Source of the DNA: Neobacillus bataviensis
Lineage (GTDB): Bacteria; Bacillota; Bacilli; Bacillales_B; DSM-18226
NCBI RefSeq assembly: GCF_019969725.1
Contig: NZ_JAHXYW010000015.1
Coordinates: 56,316-120,315, forward strand
Direction: 5' to 3'
Length of the DNA stretch: 64,000 nt
Positions 43,800 to 52,526 of this stretch are shown here, in pieces. The translations under genes were made by a program, and so were the position numbers. A model generated the notes under the pieces. That model made no database searches and had not been told where the DNA came from. It worked only from the letters and a program-made list of their open reading frames with translations. The first letter of the stretch is position 1. Every line of letters begins with the position of its first letter.

Positions 43800-45191
43800 A
43801 TGAAACAAGCCTTGATCAAGGATTTGTACCGAAATACAGAAACTTATGTGGATCAGAAAGTTCAATTATCCGGCTGGATTAGAACGATCCGTGATTCCAA
43901 AACCTTTGGTTTCATTGAATTAAATGATGGCAGCTTCTTTAAAGGTGTGCAAATCGTTTTCGATGATCAATTAGAGAACTTTAAAGAAATTGCCAAGCTG
44001 CCAATTAGCTCTACGATTAAAGTGGAAGGAGATTTCATCCACACTCCTCAAGCTAAGCAGCCTTTTGAAATTAAAGCAACAAACATTGCCGTTGAGGGAA
44101 TCTCTAATGTGGATTATCCTTTACAGAAGAAAAAGCATACCTTTGAATACTTACGGACGATCGCTCACTTAAGACCAAGAACAAATACATTCTCTGCAGT
44201 CTTCCGTGTGCGTTCATTAGCATCTTATGCAATTCATAAATTTTTTCAAGATAAAGGGTTCGTTTATGTTCACTCTCCGATCATCACTGGTAGTGATACT
44301 GAAGGGGCAGGGGAAATGTTCCGTGTAACCACACTTGATATGGACAACCTTCCAAAAAATGAAGAAGGAAAAACGGATCTAACAAAGGATTTCTTTAACA
44401 AAGAGACCAATCTAACGGTTAGCGGACAGCTTTCTGCTGAAGCCTTTGCTTTAGCCTTTCGCAATGTCTATACTTTTGGGCCAACTTTTAGAGCAGAAAA
44501 CTCAAACACTGCAAGGCATGCTGCTGAATTCTGGATGATTGAGCCTGAACTCGCATTCGCTGAACTTCCGGATATTATGGACCTTGCAGAAGAGATGGTT
44601 AAATATGTGATTGGTTACGTATTGGAACAAGCTCCAGAGGAAATGAACTTCTTTAACAGCTTCATTGAAAAAGGTTTATTAGACCGTTTAAATAATGCTC
44701 ACACTGCTGAATTTGGCCGGGTAACCTATACAGAAGCCATTGATTTATTAAAAGAATCCGAAGAAACGTTTGCATATCCAGTTGAATGGGGATTGGATCT
44801 GCAAACAGAACACGAACGCTATTTGTGTGAAAAGGTATTTAAGCGTCCTGTTTTTGTTACAGATTACCCAAAGGAAATTAAAGCTTTCTATATGCGTTTA
44901 AATGAAGACAATAAAACTGTTGCTGCGACTGATTTGCTTGTTCCAGGAATCGGGGAATTAATCGGAGGCAGCCAGCGTGAAGAGCGTGAAGAGATATTAG
45001 CCGGCAAAATTAATGATCTGGGTATGACCGAAGAAGATTATTGGTGGTACTTAGAACTAAGGAAATACGGCGGTACAAAGCATTCTGGCTACGGGCTTGG
45101 CTTTGAACGTTTAATTATGTATCTAACAGGAATGTCTAACATTAGAGACGTCATTCCATTCCCAAGAACAACTGGTAATGCAGAATTTTAA
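43800..45191 (+). CDS. asnS: asparaginyl-tRNA synthetase
   Basis: Class II aminoacyl-tRNA synthetase of 463 aa that charges tRNA-Asn. The N-terminal OB-fold anticodon domain includes [24 protein letters not shown] (in part). The catalytic domain has motif 2 [25 protein letters not shown] (split as [16 protein letters not shown]) and motif 3 [15 protein letters not shown] near the C-terminus. Length is as in E. coli AsnRS rather than the 430-aa B. subtilis enzyme. The start follows AGGAGG. An attenuator hairpin occupies its leader. Confidence 0.94.
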   Translation: MKQALIKDLYRNTETYVDQKVQLSGWIRTIRDSKTFGFIELNDGSFFKGVQIVFDDQLENFKEIAKLPISSTIKVEGDFIHTPQAKQPFEIKATNIAVEGISNVDYPLQKKKHTFEYLRTIAHLRPRTNTFSAVFRVRSLASYAIHKFFQDKGFVYVHSPIITGSDTEGAGEMFRVTTLDMDNLPKNEEGKTDLTKDFFNKETNLTVSGQLSAEAFALAFRNVYTFGPTFRAENSNTARHAAEFWMIEPELAFAELPDIMDLAEEMVKYVIGYVLEQAPEEMNFFNSFIEKGLLDRLNNAHTAEFGRVTYTEAIDLLKESEETFAYPVEWGLDLQTEHERYLCEKVFKRPVFVTDYPKEIKAFYMRLNEDNKTVAATDLLVPGIGELIGGSQREEREEILAGKINDLGMTEEDYWWYLELRKYGGTKHSGYGLGFERLIMYLTGMSNIRDVIPFPRTTGNAEF

Positions 45192-45202
45192 ACTTTATTA
45201 AC

Positions 45203-45240
45203 AAAAAGAAGACCAATTCACTGAATTGGTCTTCTTTTTA
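45203..45240 (+). terminator. bidirectional terminator after asnS
   Basis: AAAAGAAGACCAATTC pairs with GAATTGGTCTTCTTTT. Confidence 0.9.
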
Positions 45241-45248
45241 AAGTTGTC

Positions 45249-45422
45249 TTATATATTTTTCAATTCTTCCTCGAAATAAAATGTGCCAGGATGTTCTTTA
45301 ACAATATAAGAAAATCTTTTCATATTTTTAACGTATTGCCATTTTAATATAGTAACAACCTCGCCAGTTTCTTTAATATTAACAGCTTGACCGTTATTAA
45401 AACGGTTATTTGTGTTTTTCAA
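45249..45422 (-). CDS. small protein of 57 aa
   Basis: ORF starting with TTG 45422, preceded by AAAAGGGGTG at good spacing. The product has alternating beta-like strands (NGQAVNIKETGEVVTILKW, RFSYIVKEHPGTFYF), suggesting a small barrel like KOW/SH3 folds, but I cannot name a family. It ends just beyond the asnS terminator. Confidence 0.6.
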   Translation of the reverse strand: MKNTNNRFNNGQAVNIKETGEVVTILKWQYVKNMKRFSYIVKEHPGTFYFEEELKNI

Positions 45423-45533
45423 AGTAACACCCCTTTTATGATCTATTTAATTATAACATACAATGAATGTAACCAACTCCCCTTTCTATTACCATCTTAC
45501 TGTGTTATGCTTAACAAAAGTGAGGTGTCATTT

Positions 45534-45758
45534 TTGACCAATTATAAAGCAAAGAAAAGCAACCTCAAGGACTTATTAGCAAAAAACGGTATGGACTTGG
45601 ATAGTTTGGAGCGGAATACGCAAATTCCGAAAAGTCAACTTAACGACTACATATCAAAGAAGGTAATGAACCTAAATACTGCGATGACCATTTCCAAAGA
45701 ATTAAATTGCCAAATTGAGGATTTATATGTTTGGTCTTTAGAGGAAAAGTTAAGTTAA
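45534..45758 (+). CDS. small XRE-type HTH regulator
   Basis: A 74-aa Cro/C1-like DNA-binding protein. The helix-turn-helix lies at LLAKNGMDLDSLERNTQIPKSQLNDYISKK (in part), followed by NTAMTISKELNCQIEDLYVW, the usual end of the domain. The start is TTG 45534 with GTGAGGTG upstream. It is divergent from the 57-aa gene and has its own terminator. Confidence 0.75.
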   Translation: MTNYKAKKSNLKDLLAKNGMDLDSLERNTQIPKSQLNDYISKKVMNLNTAMTISKELNCQIEDLYVWSLEEKLS

Positions 45759-45769
45759 TTGTTCCATTA

Positions 45770-45802
45770 AAAACAGACTCAATTGTGAAGTCTGTTTTTT
45801 TT
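45770..45802 (+). terminator. terminator after the XRE gene
   Basis: AAAACAGACT pairs with AGTCTGTTTT, followed by T-run. Confidence 0.85.
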
Positions 45803-45941
45803 ATATCAATGTTTCAATATAATTAATATTTAATATAACATAATTAATTTTTTTATTATTTTTTATCAAAAAAATAAATTGATACCTTTAAAAAATTTTA
45901 AAATATTGTATGATGTGGTTAATAAAGGAAAGGAGATTATG

Positions 45942-46313
45942 ATGGCGTATCCGCTCATAACAAATTGCCCGGTTTGCAGCAGACAATTAAAAATTACGAA
46001 GCTTCAGTGTACCCATTGCCAAACGACTGTTGAAAATGAATTTCAACTATCTAAATTTGCAGCTCTTGGGCAGGAACAGCTTCAGTTTATAGAAACATTT
46101 TTAAAATGCCGTGGAAATATTAAGGAAGTTGAAAAAGAACTTGGAATTTCCTACCCAACCGTACGTGGAAAATTAGACGATATTATTACTTCACTTGGTT
46201 ACACCACAAATAAAAAGATGGAAATAGATAAGAAAAAAATTGTTTCGATGCTTGAAAAAGGCGAAATCACTGCTGAAGAGGCCATTCATTTATTAAAAGA
46301 GGGGGAACTATAA
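45942..46313 (+). CDS. DUF2089 zinc-ribbon / HTH protein
   Basis: A 123-aa protein with an N-terminal zinc ribbon (CPVCSRQL ... CTHCQ, two CxxC knuckles near residues 9-33). A helix-turn-helix follows (IKEVEKELGISYPTVRGKLDDIITSLGY), typical of DUF2089 regulators. The C-terminal tail EKGEITAEEAIHLLKEGEL is a SHOCT-like segment, like the start of the next protein. Probably a local transcription regulator. The start follows AAAGGAG. Its stop is directly followed by the next ATG, so the genes are coupled. Confidence 0.82.
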   Translation: MAYPLITNCPVCSRQLKITKLQCTHCQTTVENEFQLSKFAALGQEQLQFIETFLKCRGNIKEVEKELGISYPTVRGKLDDIITSLGYTTNKKMEIDKKKIVSMLEKGEITAEEAIHLLKEGEL

Positions 46314-46697
46314 ATGAAAGAAGAGATTTCAAGGGTGTTAACGATGGTTGAAGAAGGAAAGCTGAATAAAGAAAAAGCAACAGAATTAATTAATGTACTT
46401 CAAGGTAAGGAGCAATTCATTCCACTTGACAAAGATGCTTCGTATTTAAATAAAACATTAAAGATCCGCGTTTCTTCAGAAGAAGGAGATAACGTGAATG
46501 TAAACCTTCCGATTAAGTTAATTAAAGCTGTTTTAAAAGTTGGCACGAGTATTGCGGAGAAAATACCTGAGGCTGAGAAATATGTAAAGCATGTTAATGT
46601 AGATATGTTAATCGAAGCTATCGAAAATGAAGTAGACGGACAGATTGTCGATATCACTTCGGCAAAAGGTGAAAAAGTTTTCGTGGTCATTGAATAA
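46314..46697 (+). CDS. SHOCT-like domain protein (YvlB N-terminal type)
   Basis: A 127-aa protein with an N-terminal SHOCT-like helical pair (ISRVLTMVEEGKLNKEKATELINVL). A beta-strand-rich region follows (LKIRVSSEEGDNVNVNLPIKLIKAVLKVG), as in the N-terminal part of DUF4097/YvlB proteins, then IVDITSAKGEKVFVVIE. There is no membrane segment. It is linked to the DUF2089 gene without a gap. The function is unknown, but such pairs are associated with envelope stress modules. Confidence 0.7.
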   Translation: MKEEISRVLTMVEEGKLNKEKATELINVLQGKEQFIPLDKDASYLNKTLKIRVSSEEGDNVNVNLPIKLIKAVLKVGTSIAEKIPEAEKYVKHVNVDMLIEAIENEVDGQIVDITSAKGEKVFVVIE

Positions 46698-46701
46698 ATC
46701 T

Positions 46702-46971
46702 ATGCTTAAAGTCCGAGTGAAATTAAAAGAAAAAAAGGTAACCATACCTGTTCCTTACCCGATCTTAAACCTCCTTTTAAGATTGATTACTTCAAAAAGA
46801 ATAACAAGTTTAGTAAATAAAGCAATCGAAAATGATGGGAAAAAGTTTACGATTCCGCAAATAGATAGAAAAGACGTAAAGCCACTAATAAAGGCCTTAA
46901 TAGAGCAAAGGGGATTAACGTTGGTGGAAACTAAATTAAAAGATGGAACTGAAGTAACCGTTCAGTTATGA
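46702..46971 (+). CDS. small conserved-looking protein, 89 aa
   Basis: Basic protein beginning MLKVRVKLKEKKVTIPVPYPILN, with a weakly amphipathic middle and a beta-strand-like C-terminus (LVETKLKDGTEVTVQL). It resembles the IPVPYPIL and strand pattern seen in its upstream neighbour, suggesting a related fold. No good ribosome binding site is present, so it is likely translationally coupled (4-nt gap). Third gene of the DUF2089 operon; a terminator follows. Confidence 0.6.
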   Translation: MLKVRVKLKEKKVTIPVPYPILNLLLRLITSKRITSLVNKAIENDGKKFTIPQIDRKDVKPLIKALIEQRGLTLVETKLKDGTEVTVQL

Positions 46972-46977
46972 ATAATA

Positions 46978-47004
46978 AAGAGCACGCTCGAATGCGTGCC
47001 CTTT
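46978..47004 (+). terminator. terminator after the DUF2089 operon
   Basis: GCACGC pairs with GCGTGC, extended by AAAG/CTTT; bidirectional with lysP. Confidence 0.7.
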
Positions 47005-47008
47005 AACA

Positions 47009-48484
47009 TTAATTATTTAAATCACATTTATCTAAAGGAATAACCTTAGTTTTCTTCATAACTTTATATCCAAGCCAAAGGATTAAGAATAACGGCAATC
47101 CGATATAGGAAACCATAACACCGTTCCAATCAATATGATCCCCCATAAATGCGGAATAGTTTTGTCCTAGGACAACGAAACCACAAACTGCAAAGGCAAA
47201 GATTGGTCCAAATGGGAAGAGCTTTGATTTATATGGTAATAAGTTTAAATCTCTACCCTGAGCAACATAGGCTCTACGGAAGCGATAATGACAAATTGCA
47301 ATTCCAAGCCAGGCGATAAAGCCAGACATACCAGAAGCATTTAACAACCAAACGTATACAGTTCCATCACCAAAGAAAGAAGCAAGAAATGCAAGTGTAC
47401 CCACTAGTGTTGTTACGATTAATGCATTTACTGGAACACCATTTTTATTTAATTTACCAAGAAATTTTGGTGCTTTTCCTTCACGTGCCATATCCCAAAG
47501 CATACGAGTCGAAGCATACATGCCTGAATTTCCTGCAGATAGTACAGCTGTTAAGATAACCGCGTTCATAACTGAAGCAGCAAAAGCAATGCCTGCTTTT
47601 TGGAAAACAAGTGTGAAAGGACTGACTGTAACATCACCATTCGCTAAGTCGCCATTAGTATAAGGAATTAAAAGGCCGATAACTAAAATAGCTAAAACAT
47701 AAAATAAAAGAATACGCCAGAATACTTGTTTAACTGCACGCGGAATGGCTTTTGTTGGATTATCTGTTTCCCCAGCTGCAACCCCAAGGAGTTCTGTACC
47801 TTGGAATGAGAATCCAGCTGCCATAAAGATACCTAGCATCGCCATAAAACCGCCGTGGAAAGGTGCATCGCCGACAGTGAAGTTTTTGAACCCAACAGCT
47901 TCGTCTCCCATAATGCCAAAAATCATTAACGTGCCAGTAACGATAAAGATAATTACCGTAACCACTTTCACTAAGGAGAACCAATATTCAGCTTCTCCGA
48001 ATCCTTTTACAGAAAGGTAATTTAATAAAAACATAACGACTAAGAAGATTCCGCTCCAAATAATAGAAGGAGTGTGCGGAAACCAGAATTTCATGATCAT
48101 TGTAACGGCTGCTAATTCTGCCGCAATGGTAATGGCCCAGTTATACCAGTAATTCCAGCCAAGTGCAAAACCTAGTGAAGGGTCGACGAATTTTGTGGCA
48201 TAGGTGCTAAAGCTTCCAGCAACCGGCATGTACGCACCCATTTCAGCTAAGCTTTGCATTAAAAAGTACACCATTACGCCAATAACGAGATAAGAAAGGA
48301 TGGCGCCTCCAGGACCGGCAGAATGAATAGCTCCGCCGCTTGCCAGGAATAGCCCTGTACCAATTGTACCTCCAAGTGAAATCATCGTCAGGTGTCTCGA
48401 TTTTAAGCTCCGTTTTAATCCATCTTTGTTAGAAGGTTTAACATCTATGCTTACATCTTCTTTTAATACCCGTGCAGTTTGCAT
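47009..48484 (-). CDS. lysP: lysine-specific permease, APC family
   Basis: Inner-membrane amino-acid transporter of 491 aa with 12 hydrophobic segments. The amino-acid permease signature is visible: SRHLTMISLGGTIGTGLFLASG near residue 29, ESSEMG-like LAEMGAYMPVAGSFSTYATKFVDPSLGFALGWNYW near 80 (in part). The GTELLGVAAGE segment near 215 and the LLWDMAREGKAPKFLGKLNKNGVP loop (in part) are typical of LysP/YifK-type proteins. A lysine riboswitch lies directly upstream, which strongly supports lysine as substrate. The start follows AAAGGGAG. Confidence 0.92.
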   Translation of the reverse strand: MQTARVLKEDVSIDVKPSNKDGLKRSLKSRHLTMISLGGTIGTGLFLASGGAIHSAGPGGAILSYLVIGVMVYFLMQSLAEMGAYMPVAGSFSTYATKFVDPSLGFALGWNYWYNWAITIAAELAAVTMIMKFWFPHTPSIIWSGIFLVVMFLLNYLSVKGFGEAEYWFSLVKVVTVIIFIVTGTLMIFGIMGDEAVGFKNFTVGDAPFHGGFMAMLGIFMAAGFSFQGTELLGVAAGETDNPTKAIPRAVKQVFWRILLFYVLAILVIGLLIPYTNGDLANGDVTVSPFTLVFQKAGIAFAASVMNAVILTAVLSAGNSGMYASTRMLWDMAREGKAPKFLGKLNKNGVPVNALIVTTLVGTLAFLASFFGDGTVYVWLLNASGMSGFIAWLGIAICHYRFRRAYVAQGRDLNLLPYKSKLFPFGPIFAFAVCGFVVLGQNYSAFMGDHIDWNGVMVSYIGLPLFLILWLGYKVMKKTKVIPLDKCDLNN

Positions 48485-48524
48485 AATTATAACTCCCTTT
48501 AAATTAGTTTATGGAAGGAGTTTG

Positions 48525-48562
48525 GAATAAAAAATACCATCGAGATAGACATCGATGGCATT
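48525..48562 (-). terminator. terminator of the lysine riboswitch
   Basis: On the minus strand ATGCCATCGATG... pairs with CGATGGTAT, followed by TTTTTTA. It is the off-state element before lysP. Confidence 0.85.
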
Positions 48563-48571
48563 TATAATACC

Positions 48572-48783
48572 CCGCATCATACCTTCCGAAAGATAGCTCA
48601 ACACGAACAGCTGGTAGGGCCATTCGTGACAGTTCTGTTCCTATTTGGAGACAGCCCCAGCATGCTTATTCAGAGAAGAAAGCAAACTTCGGCAGTTTTT
48701 CCTTTCAAACGGAGTCAATAATGTCTCTGCATCTCGTCCGTGATACTAATAAAAACCGCGACCTCTACCTCATCGGCTTGATG
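48572..48783 (-). promoter_or_regulatory. lysine (L-box) riboswitch
   Basis: On the minus strand the aptamer hallmarks occur in order: GATGAGGTAGAGGTCGCG, AGTATCACGGACGAGATGC (loop with E-motif), GAAAGGAAAAACTGCCGAAG, TGGGGCTG, and a closing GCTATC..GGAAGG stem, within the 170-180 nt expected. It is followed by a rho-independent terminator, so lysine should stop lysP transcription. Confidence 0.93.
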
Positions 48784-48789
48784 AGGATT

Positions 48790-49086
48790 TATTTATGAAG
48801 TTTAATATATTACTAAAGTATAAATACTATTGAAAAATTGTCAATGATTCATCACAAAAAAATAATTTAATTAGCATGAAATAAAATTTCTTAATGAATA
48901 AATATTCATATAAAAGGAAAAACATAATTGGGTATGAATATTATATTATCCGATATCTCTCGCATATAGAGAATAAAAATAATTGTCAGATAATTTATTA
49001 TTATTATAAAAAACTATTAAATTTACATAAGGAAAAATTATCGGTATTATTTCTAAATAAATGGAGAAGTATGGGAGGATTTCCTC
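48790..49086. other. AT-rich intergenic region
   Basis: About 300 bp between the lysine riboswitch (minus) and the yitT-like gene (plus), with no coding evidence beyond an 81-codon low-complexity ORF (rich in Tyr, Ile, Asn, Lys) that I reject. Promoters for both divergent genes must lie here. Confidence 0.6.
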
Positions 49087-49902
49087 GTGCGGATATTTGG
49101 ACTAATAATTGGATCTCTTATTATTGTTATTGCTTTTAACCTTTTTTTAATTCCACATGAAGTGTTAAGCAGCGGATTAAGCGGAATTTCCATGATGTTT
49201 GGAATGATTACCCCCATTAATACAGGGTTGGCCAACTTTCTTTTAAATTTCCCGTTATTAATCATTGGATATAAAATGCTTGGGAAAAAATTTATCATGA
49301 ATTCCATCTTCTCAGTATTAATTATTTCTTTAGGGCTTTATGTAATACCAGTATTCCCAATCGCAAAAGGTACGATCCTTTCCTCCATATTCGGTGGAGC
49401 TTTAACAGGCTTAGGTGTGGGAATCGTGTTCCGCTGTTCAGGATCAACTGGAGGCTTTGATATTATAGGAATGATCGTTGCACGTAAAAAAGACTTTCCA
49501 ATAGGTGTTTTACTTTCAGGCATGAATGCAGTCGTTATTTTAATAAGCGGCTTTTTGTTCACGTGGGATGCCGCTCTTAATACATTAGTTTCGATATTTG
49601 TTACGGGTAAAGTGGTGGATGCTATTTATACCGATCATGCAAAATTAACAATCATGATTATAACGGAAAAAGGCGAAGAGATGAGACAGCATTTACTGAC
49701 TAACCTGTACCGGGGTTTAACCATAATGGATGGAGTAGGCGGCTATTCAAATGATAAACGTAATGTAATGTTTACAGTTATTTCTCGTTACGAACTAAAT
49801 GAAGTAAAAACGCTGATAACCGAAGTGGATCCAACTGCTTTCGTAAATATTACCGAAACAATTGAAGTCATGGGGCTGTTTCACAGGCGAAGTCCTTCAT
49901 AA
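49087..49902 (+). CDS. YitT-family membrane protein, copy 1
   Basis: A 271-aa protein with five or six N-terminal membrane segments (about residues 1-165) and a C-terminal DUF2179 cytoplasmic domain (VDAIYTDHAKLTIMIITEKGEE, GLTIMDGVGGYSNDKRNVMF). FLIPHEVLSSGLSGIS near residue 19 is typical. Function is unknown. The start is GTG 49087, with GGGAGGA upstream. A paralogue lies at 60548-61465. Confidence 0.88.
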   Translation: MRIFGLIIGSLIIVIAFNLFLIPHEVLSSGLSGISMMFGMITPINTGLANFLLNFPLLIIGYKMLGKKFIMNSIFSVLIISLGLYVIPVFPIAKGTILSSIFGGALTGLGVGIVFRCSGSTGGFDIIGMIVARKKDFPIGVLLSGMNAVVILISGFLFTWDAALNTLVSIFVTGKVVDAIYTDHAKLTIMIITEKGEEMRQHLLTNLYRGLTIMDGVGGYSNDKRNVMFTVISRYELNEVKTLITEVDPTAFVNITETIEVMGLFHRRSPS

Positions 49903-49965
49903 ACTAATGCTTGCACTTATTCAAAGTGCAAGCATTTTACTTGTATCGAGGTAATGATTTCATGG

Positions 49966-49994
49966 TATCGTTATCGGGGGATAAACAAACGATA
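49966..49994 (+). promoter_or_regulatory. 7-bp inverted repeat upstream of the nitroreductase gene
   Basis: TATCGTT, 15-bp spacer with GGGGG, AACGATA. It lies 35-63 bp before the start codon; a candidate operator for a redox or quinone-responsive repressor, unverified. Confidence 0.35.
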
Positions 49995-50028
49995 AGTAAC
50001 AATTCCCATCCAAAAGGAGGAATCATCG

Positions 50029-50664
50029 ATGGCAACTTCTGTAAGTACAAAAAGTTTGACTGAATTGATTAATGAACGTCATTCAGTAAGAAAATATGAT
50101 GCAACCTATAAAATCCCTAAAGAAGTAATTAATGATATTCTAAAAGAAGCAACAAAAGCACCATCATCTAGTAATTTGCAGCCATGGCGCTTTATTGTGA
50201 TCGAAGACCAAGAGGTTAAAAAAGAACTTAGAACAATTGCGAACAATCAAGAGCAGGTGGAAACAGCTTCCGCCGTGATTGCGGTCATTGGCGATAAAGA
50301 AATGTATAAAAGTGTAGAAAAAGTTTACCACAGTGCATTTGAAGCTGGATATTTGGATGAAGTAAGCATGAGCCGATTAATCGAAAACACCAACAAAACG
50401 TATCCTTTTGCTTCGGAAGAGATTCTGAAAAACATCGCTTCCTTTGATGCAGGACTAGTTTCCATGCAGTTAATGTTAATTGCTAAAGATAGAGGCTATG
50501 ATACGGTGCCAATGGGAGGTTTTAGCAAGGAGCAATTTGCGAAAAAATTTGACCTCCCTGAACGCTTTTTCCCTGTTGTCCTAATCGCCATAGGGAAAGC
50601 CGCTGCACCGGCTCATCATACAACCAGATTGCCATTAGATGATGTTTTAATTGATTATATTTAA
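50029..50664 (+). CDS. nitroreductase family protein (YdgI/YfhC-like)
   Basis: FMN-dependent NAD(P)H oxidoreductase of 211 aa. The FMN-binding N-terminus INERHSVRKYD and SSSNLQPWRFIVIED near residue 47 are seen, with ASFDAGLVSMQLMLIAKDRGYDTVPMGG (in part) at the cofactor/dimer interface. Family members reduce nitroaromatics or quinones. The start follows AAAGGAGGAA. It is preceded by an inverted repeat and followed by a perfect terminator. Confidence 0.87.
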   Translation: MATSVSTKSLTELINERHSVRKYDATYKIPKEVINDILKEATKAPSSSNLQPWRFIVIEDQEVKKELRTIANNQEQVETASAVIAVIGDKEMYKSVEKVYHSAFEAGYLDEVSMSRLIENTNKTYPFASEEILKNIASFDAGLVSMQLMLIAKDRGYDTVPMGGFSKEQFAKKFDLPERFFPVVLIAIGKAAAPAHHTTRLPLDDVLIDYI

Positions 50665-50667
50665 ATA

Positions 50668-50695
50668 AAATAACCCCAAGCTTGGGGTTATTTTT
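50668..50695 (+). terminator. terminator after the nitroreductase gene
   Basis: AATAACCCCAAGCTTGGGGTTATT is a near-perfect palindrome with TTTTT following; also serves the convergent YvbH-like gene. Confidence 0.9.
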
Positions 50696-50702
50696 AATAT
50701 AT

Positions 50703-51317
50703 TTAATTATTAATGTACTTTTCAAATACAGAGCCAAAGTCCTTCACGCAAAATTGCTTTTTGCTGTCTTCTAACCATTGGAATGCCGCTTGGTTAAGCA
50801 TTTTAAACTGAACCACTAAATTGCTGTCAGGACTTGTTACACGGCCTAATGTAGTAGAGGCAACTTCAAGGCTTTGCTTTGCAAATTGAAAGGAAATGTC
50901 ATTTTCATGTGTGATTTCAGATATTTTGATCAAAGCTTTATATAAGTCCTTTACTTCTTCAATATGTTTTTTATGAACATCAATGGAGAATGGCATAGAA
51001 CCAATTTTGAATTTAATTTCCACGTCAAGATCGACGGTTCCGGCTGTTTCTAGCATGACATCAGAAATTTTATGGGTAGCATAGCTATATCGGTGCAGCA
51101 TGCGCTTTTTACTTGTGGCACTTGTGCCGTCCAAATGGATAAGAGCATTGTTCGTAAAACAATATTCATCTGATTTTGATTTAATTAAGAAATAGATTTT
51201 TTCATTATCTTCATGCATCACATAATCATCGGCGTCCACTTTATCATAATTCTCCGGCTTAATAACCGCACCAACATCACTTAGTCCCAAAATATCAGCA
51301 GCAACTTTTCCGAACAT
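50703..51317 (-). CDS. YvbH-like PH-domain protein
   Basis: A 204-aa cytoplasmic protein very similar in pattern to YvbH of B. subtilis (DADDYVMHEDNEKIYFLIKSKSDEYCFTN, HRYSYATHKISDVMLETAGTVDLDVEIKFKIG; quoted in part). Such proteins carry a bacterial PH-like domain in the N-terminal half and a helical C-terminal half. Function is unknown. The start follows GAGGTAG. Confidence 0.82.
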   Translation of the reverse strand: MFGKVAADILGLSDVGAVIKPENYDKVDADDYVMHEDNEKIYFLIKSKSDEYCFTNNALIHLDGTSATSKKRMLHRYSYATHKISDVMLETAGTVDLDVEIKFKIGSMPFSIDVHKKHIEEVKDLYKALIKISEITHENDISFQFAKQSLEVASTTLGRVTSPDSNLVVQFKMLNQAAFQWLEDSKKQFCVKDFGSVFEKYINN

Positions 51318-51491
51318 GGTATCTACCTCACTTTATAATTTATCTTGACCACAAATATGTACGTGCGAAAAAGAAGAAAGTTTCAAATTTATCGGTGTAA
51401 TTATTCTTTAAACAAATAATTCAGAAATCTGCTATACTAAAAAAAGTTGATCTATGTAAGAGAAAAAATTTTTTTGAAGGGGATATAGTCG

Positions 51492-52478
51492 ATGCGGCCC
51501 ATCATTTTAGGCATCCTTGCCGCTTTCTTTTTTGCGTTTACCTTTATATTAAACCGGTCGATGGATTTAGCCGGCGGGAGCTGGGTTTGGAGTGCATCCT
51601 TACGTTATTTCTTTATGGTTCCCTTTCTTTTCGTTATCGTAATCATGAGAAAAAATCTTAGGCAATTATTTGCTGAAATGAAAAAACGGCCAAGTTCATG
51701 GTTCTTATGGAGTTTTGTTGGATTTGGATTGTTCTATGCACCAATTTGTTTCTCAGCTGCTTACGCTCCCGGATGGTTAATTGCAGCCACCTGGCAAATC
51801 ACCATTATCTCCGGTTCATTGTTAGCTCCGCTATTTAATGAAACCATTATGACAGATAAAGGACCAATCCAATTAAGAGGAAAAATTCCATTCAAGGGAA
51901 TGGCCATGTCATTGATTATTTTATTGGGAATTATCTTAATGCAGCTGGAGCAAGCCAACCATCTTTCTGTTTTGGCGATTTCCTTAGGGGTGGTCCCGGT
52001 TGTGATTGCATCTTTTGCTTATCCTCTTGGCAACCGAAAAATGATGGATGTTTGTGGCGGCCGTTTAGATGTATTTCAACGTGTATTAGGGATGACATTG
52101 GCGAGTCTTCCACTATGGATTATTTTATCTCTATATGGTTTTCTTACAGAAGGACCTCCCAGTTCGGGACAAACGATACAATCAGGACTTGTTGCCATTT
52201 CTTCCGGTGTCATTGCCACCATTCTCTTTTTTCATGCTACCGATTTGGTAAGAGGAGATATGCAGAAATTAGCAGCGGTCGAAGCTACACAATCAATGGA
52301 AGTTTTATTTGCTTTAGTTGGGGAGTTGTTGCTGCTGAATTCTTTATTTCCATCAATGTTATCCTGGATTGGAATGATTTTAGTAATGGCTGGAATGGTG
52401 CTTCATAGCTATATTTCTCAAAAAAGTACGGCCGCTTCCCCGCCAATTACTAGCAAAGAGAATTCAGTTAGTTCCTAA
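51492..52478 (+). CDS. DMT-family multidrug or metabolite exporter
   Basis: A 328-aa membrane protein with ten predicted segments, arranged as two EamA-like halves (first at about residues 1-150, second 160-310). GSWVWSASLRYFFMVP near residue 27 and ATQSMEVLFALVGELLLL near 272 belong to the YwfM/multidrug-resistance EmrE-like group. The substrate is unknown. The start follows GAAGGGGAT. A terminator follows. Confidence 0.83.
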   Translation: MRPIILGILAAFFFAFTFILNRSMDLAGGSWVWSASLRYFFMVPFLFVIVIMRKNLRQLFAEMKKRPSSWFLWSFVGFGLFYAPICFSAAYAPGWLIAATWQITIISGSLLAPLFNETIMTDKGPIQLRGKIPFKGMAMSLIILLGIILMQLEQANHLSVLAISLGVVPVVIASFAYPLGNRKMMDVCGGRLDVFQRVLGMTLASLPLWIILSLYGFLTEGPPSSGQTIQSGLVAISSGVIATILFFHATDLVRGDMQKLAAVEATQSMEVLFALVGELLLLNSLFPSMLSWIGMILVMAGMVLHSYISQKSTAASPPITSKENSVSS

Positions 52479-52487
52479 AAATATTGA

Positions 52488-52520
52488 ATCCTTATCAATC
52501 AAATGTTGATAAGGATTTTT
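52488..52520 (+). terminator. terminator after the DMT gene
   Basis: AATCCTTATCA pairs with TGATAAGGATT, followed by TTTT; convergent with the 2Duf gene. Confidence 0.85.
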
Positions 52521-52526
52521 CGTGTT

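Noticed and set aside
43660..43800. T-box riboswitch for asnS
   Set aside because: The leader is only about 105 nt and lacks the conserved T-box sequence and stem I; only a terminator is present.
48894..49139. 81-codon ORF on the plus strand before the yitT-like gene
   Set aside because: Low-complexity Tyr/Ile/Lys/Asn product from AT-rich DNA, no ribosome binding site, overlaps the yitT-like start.
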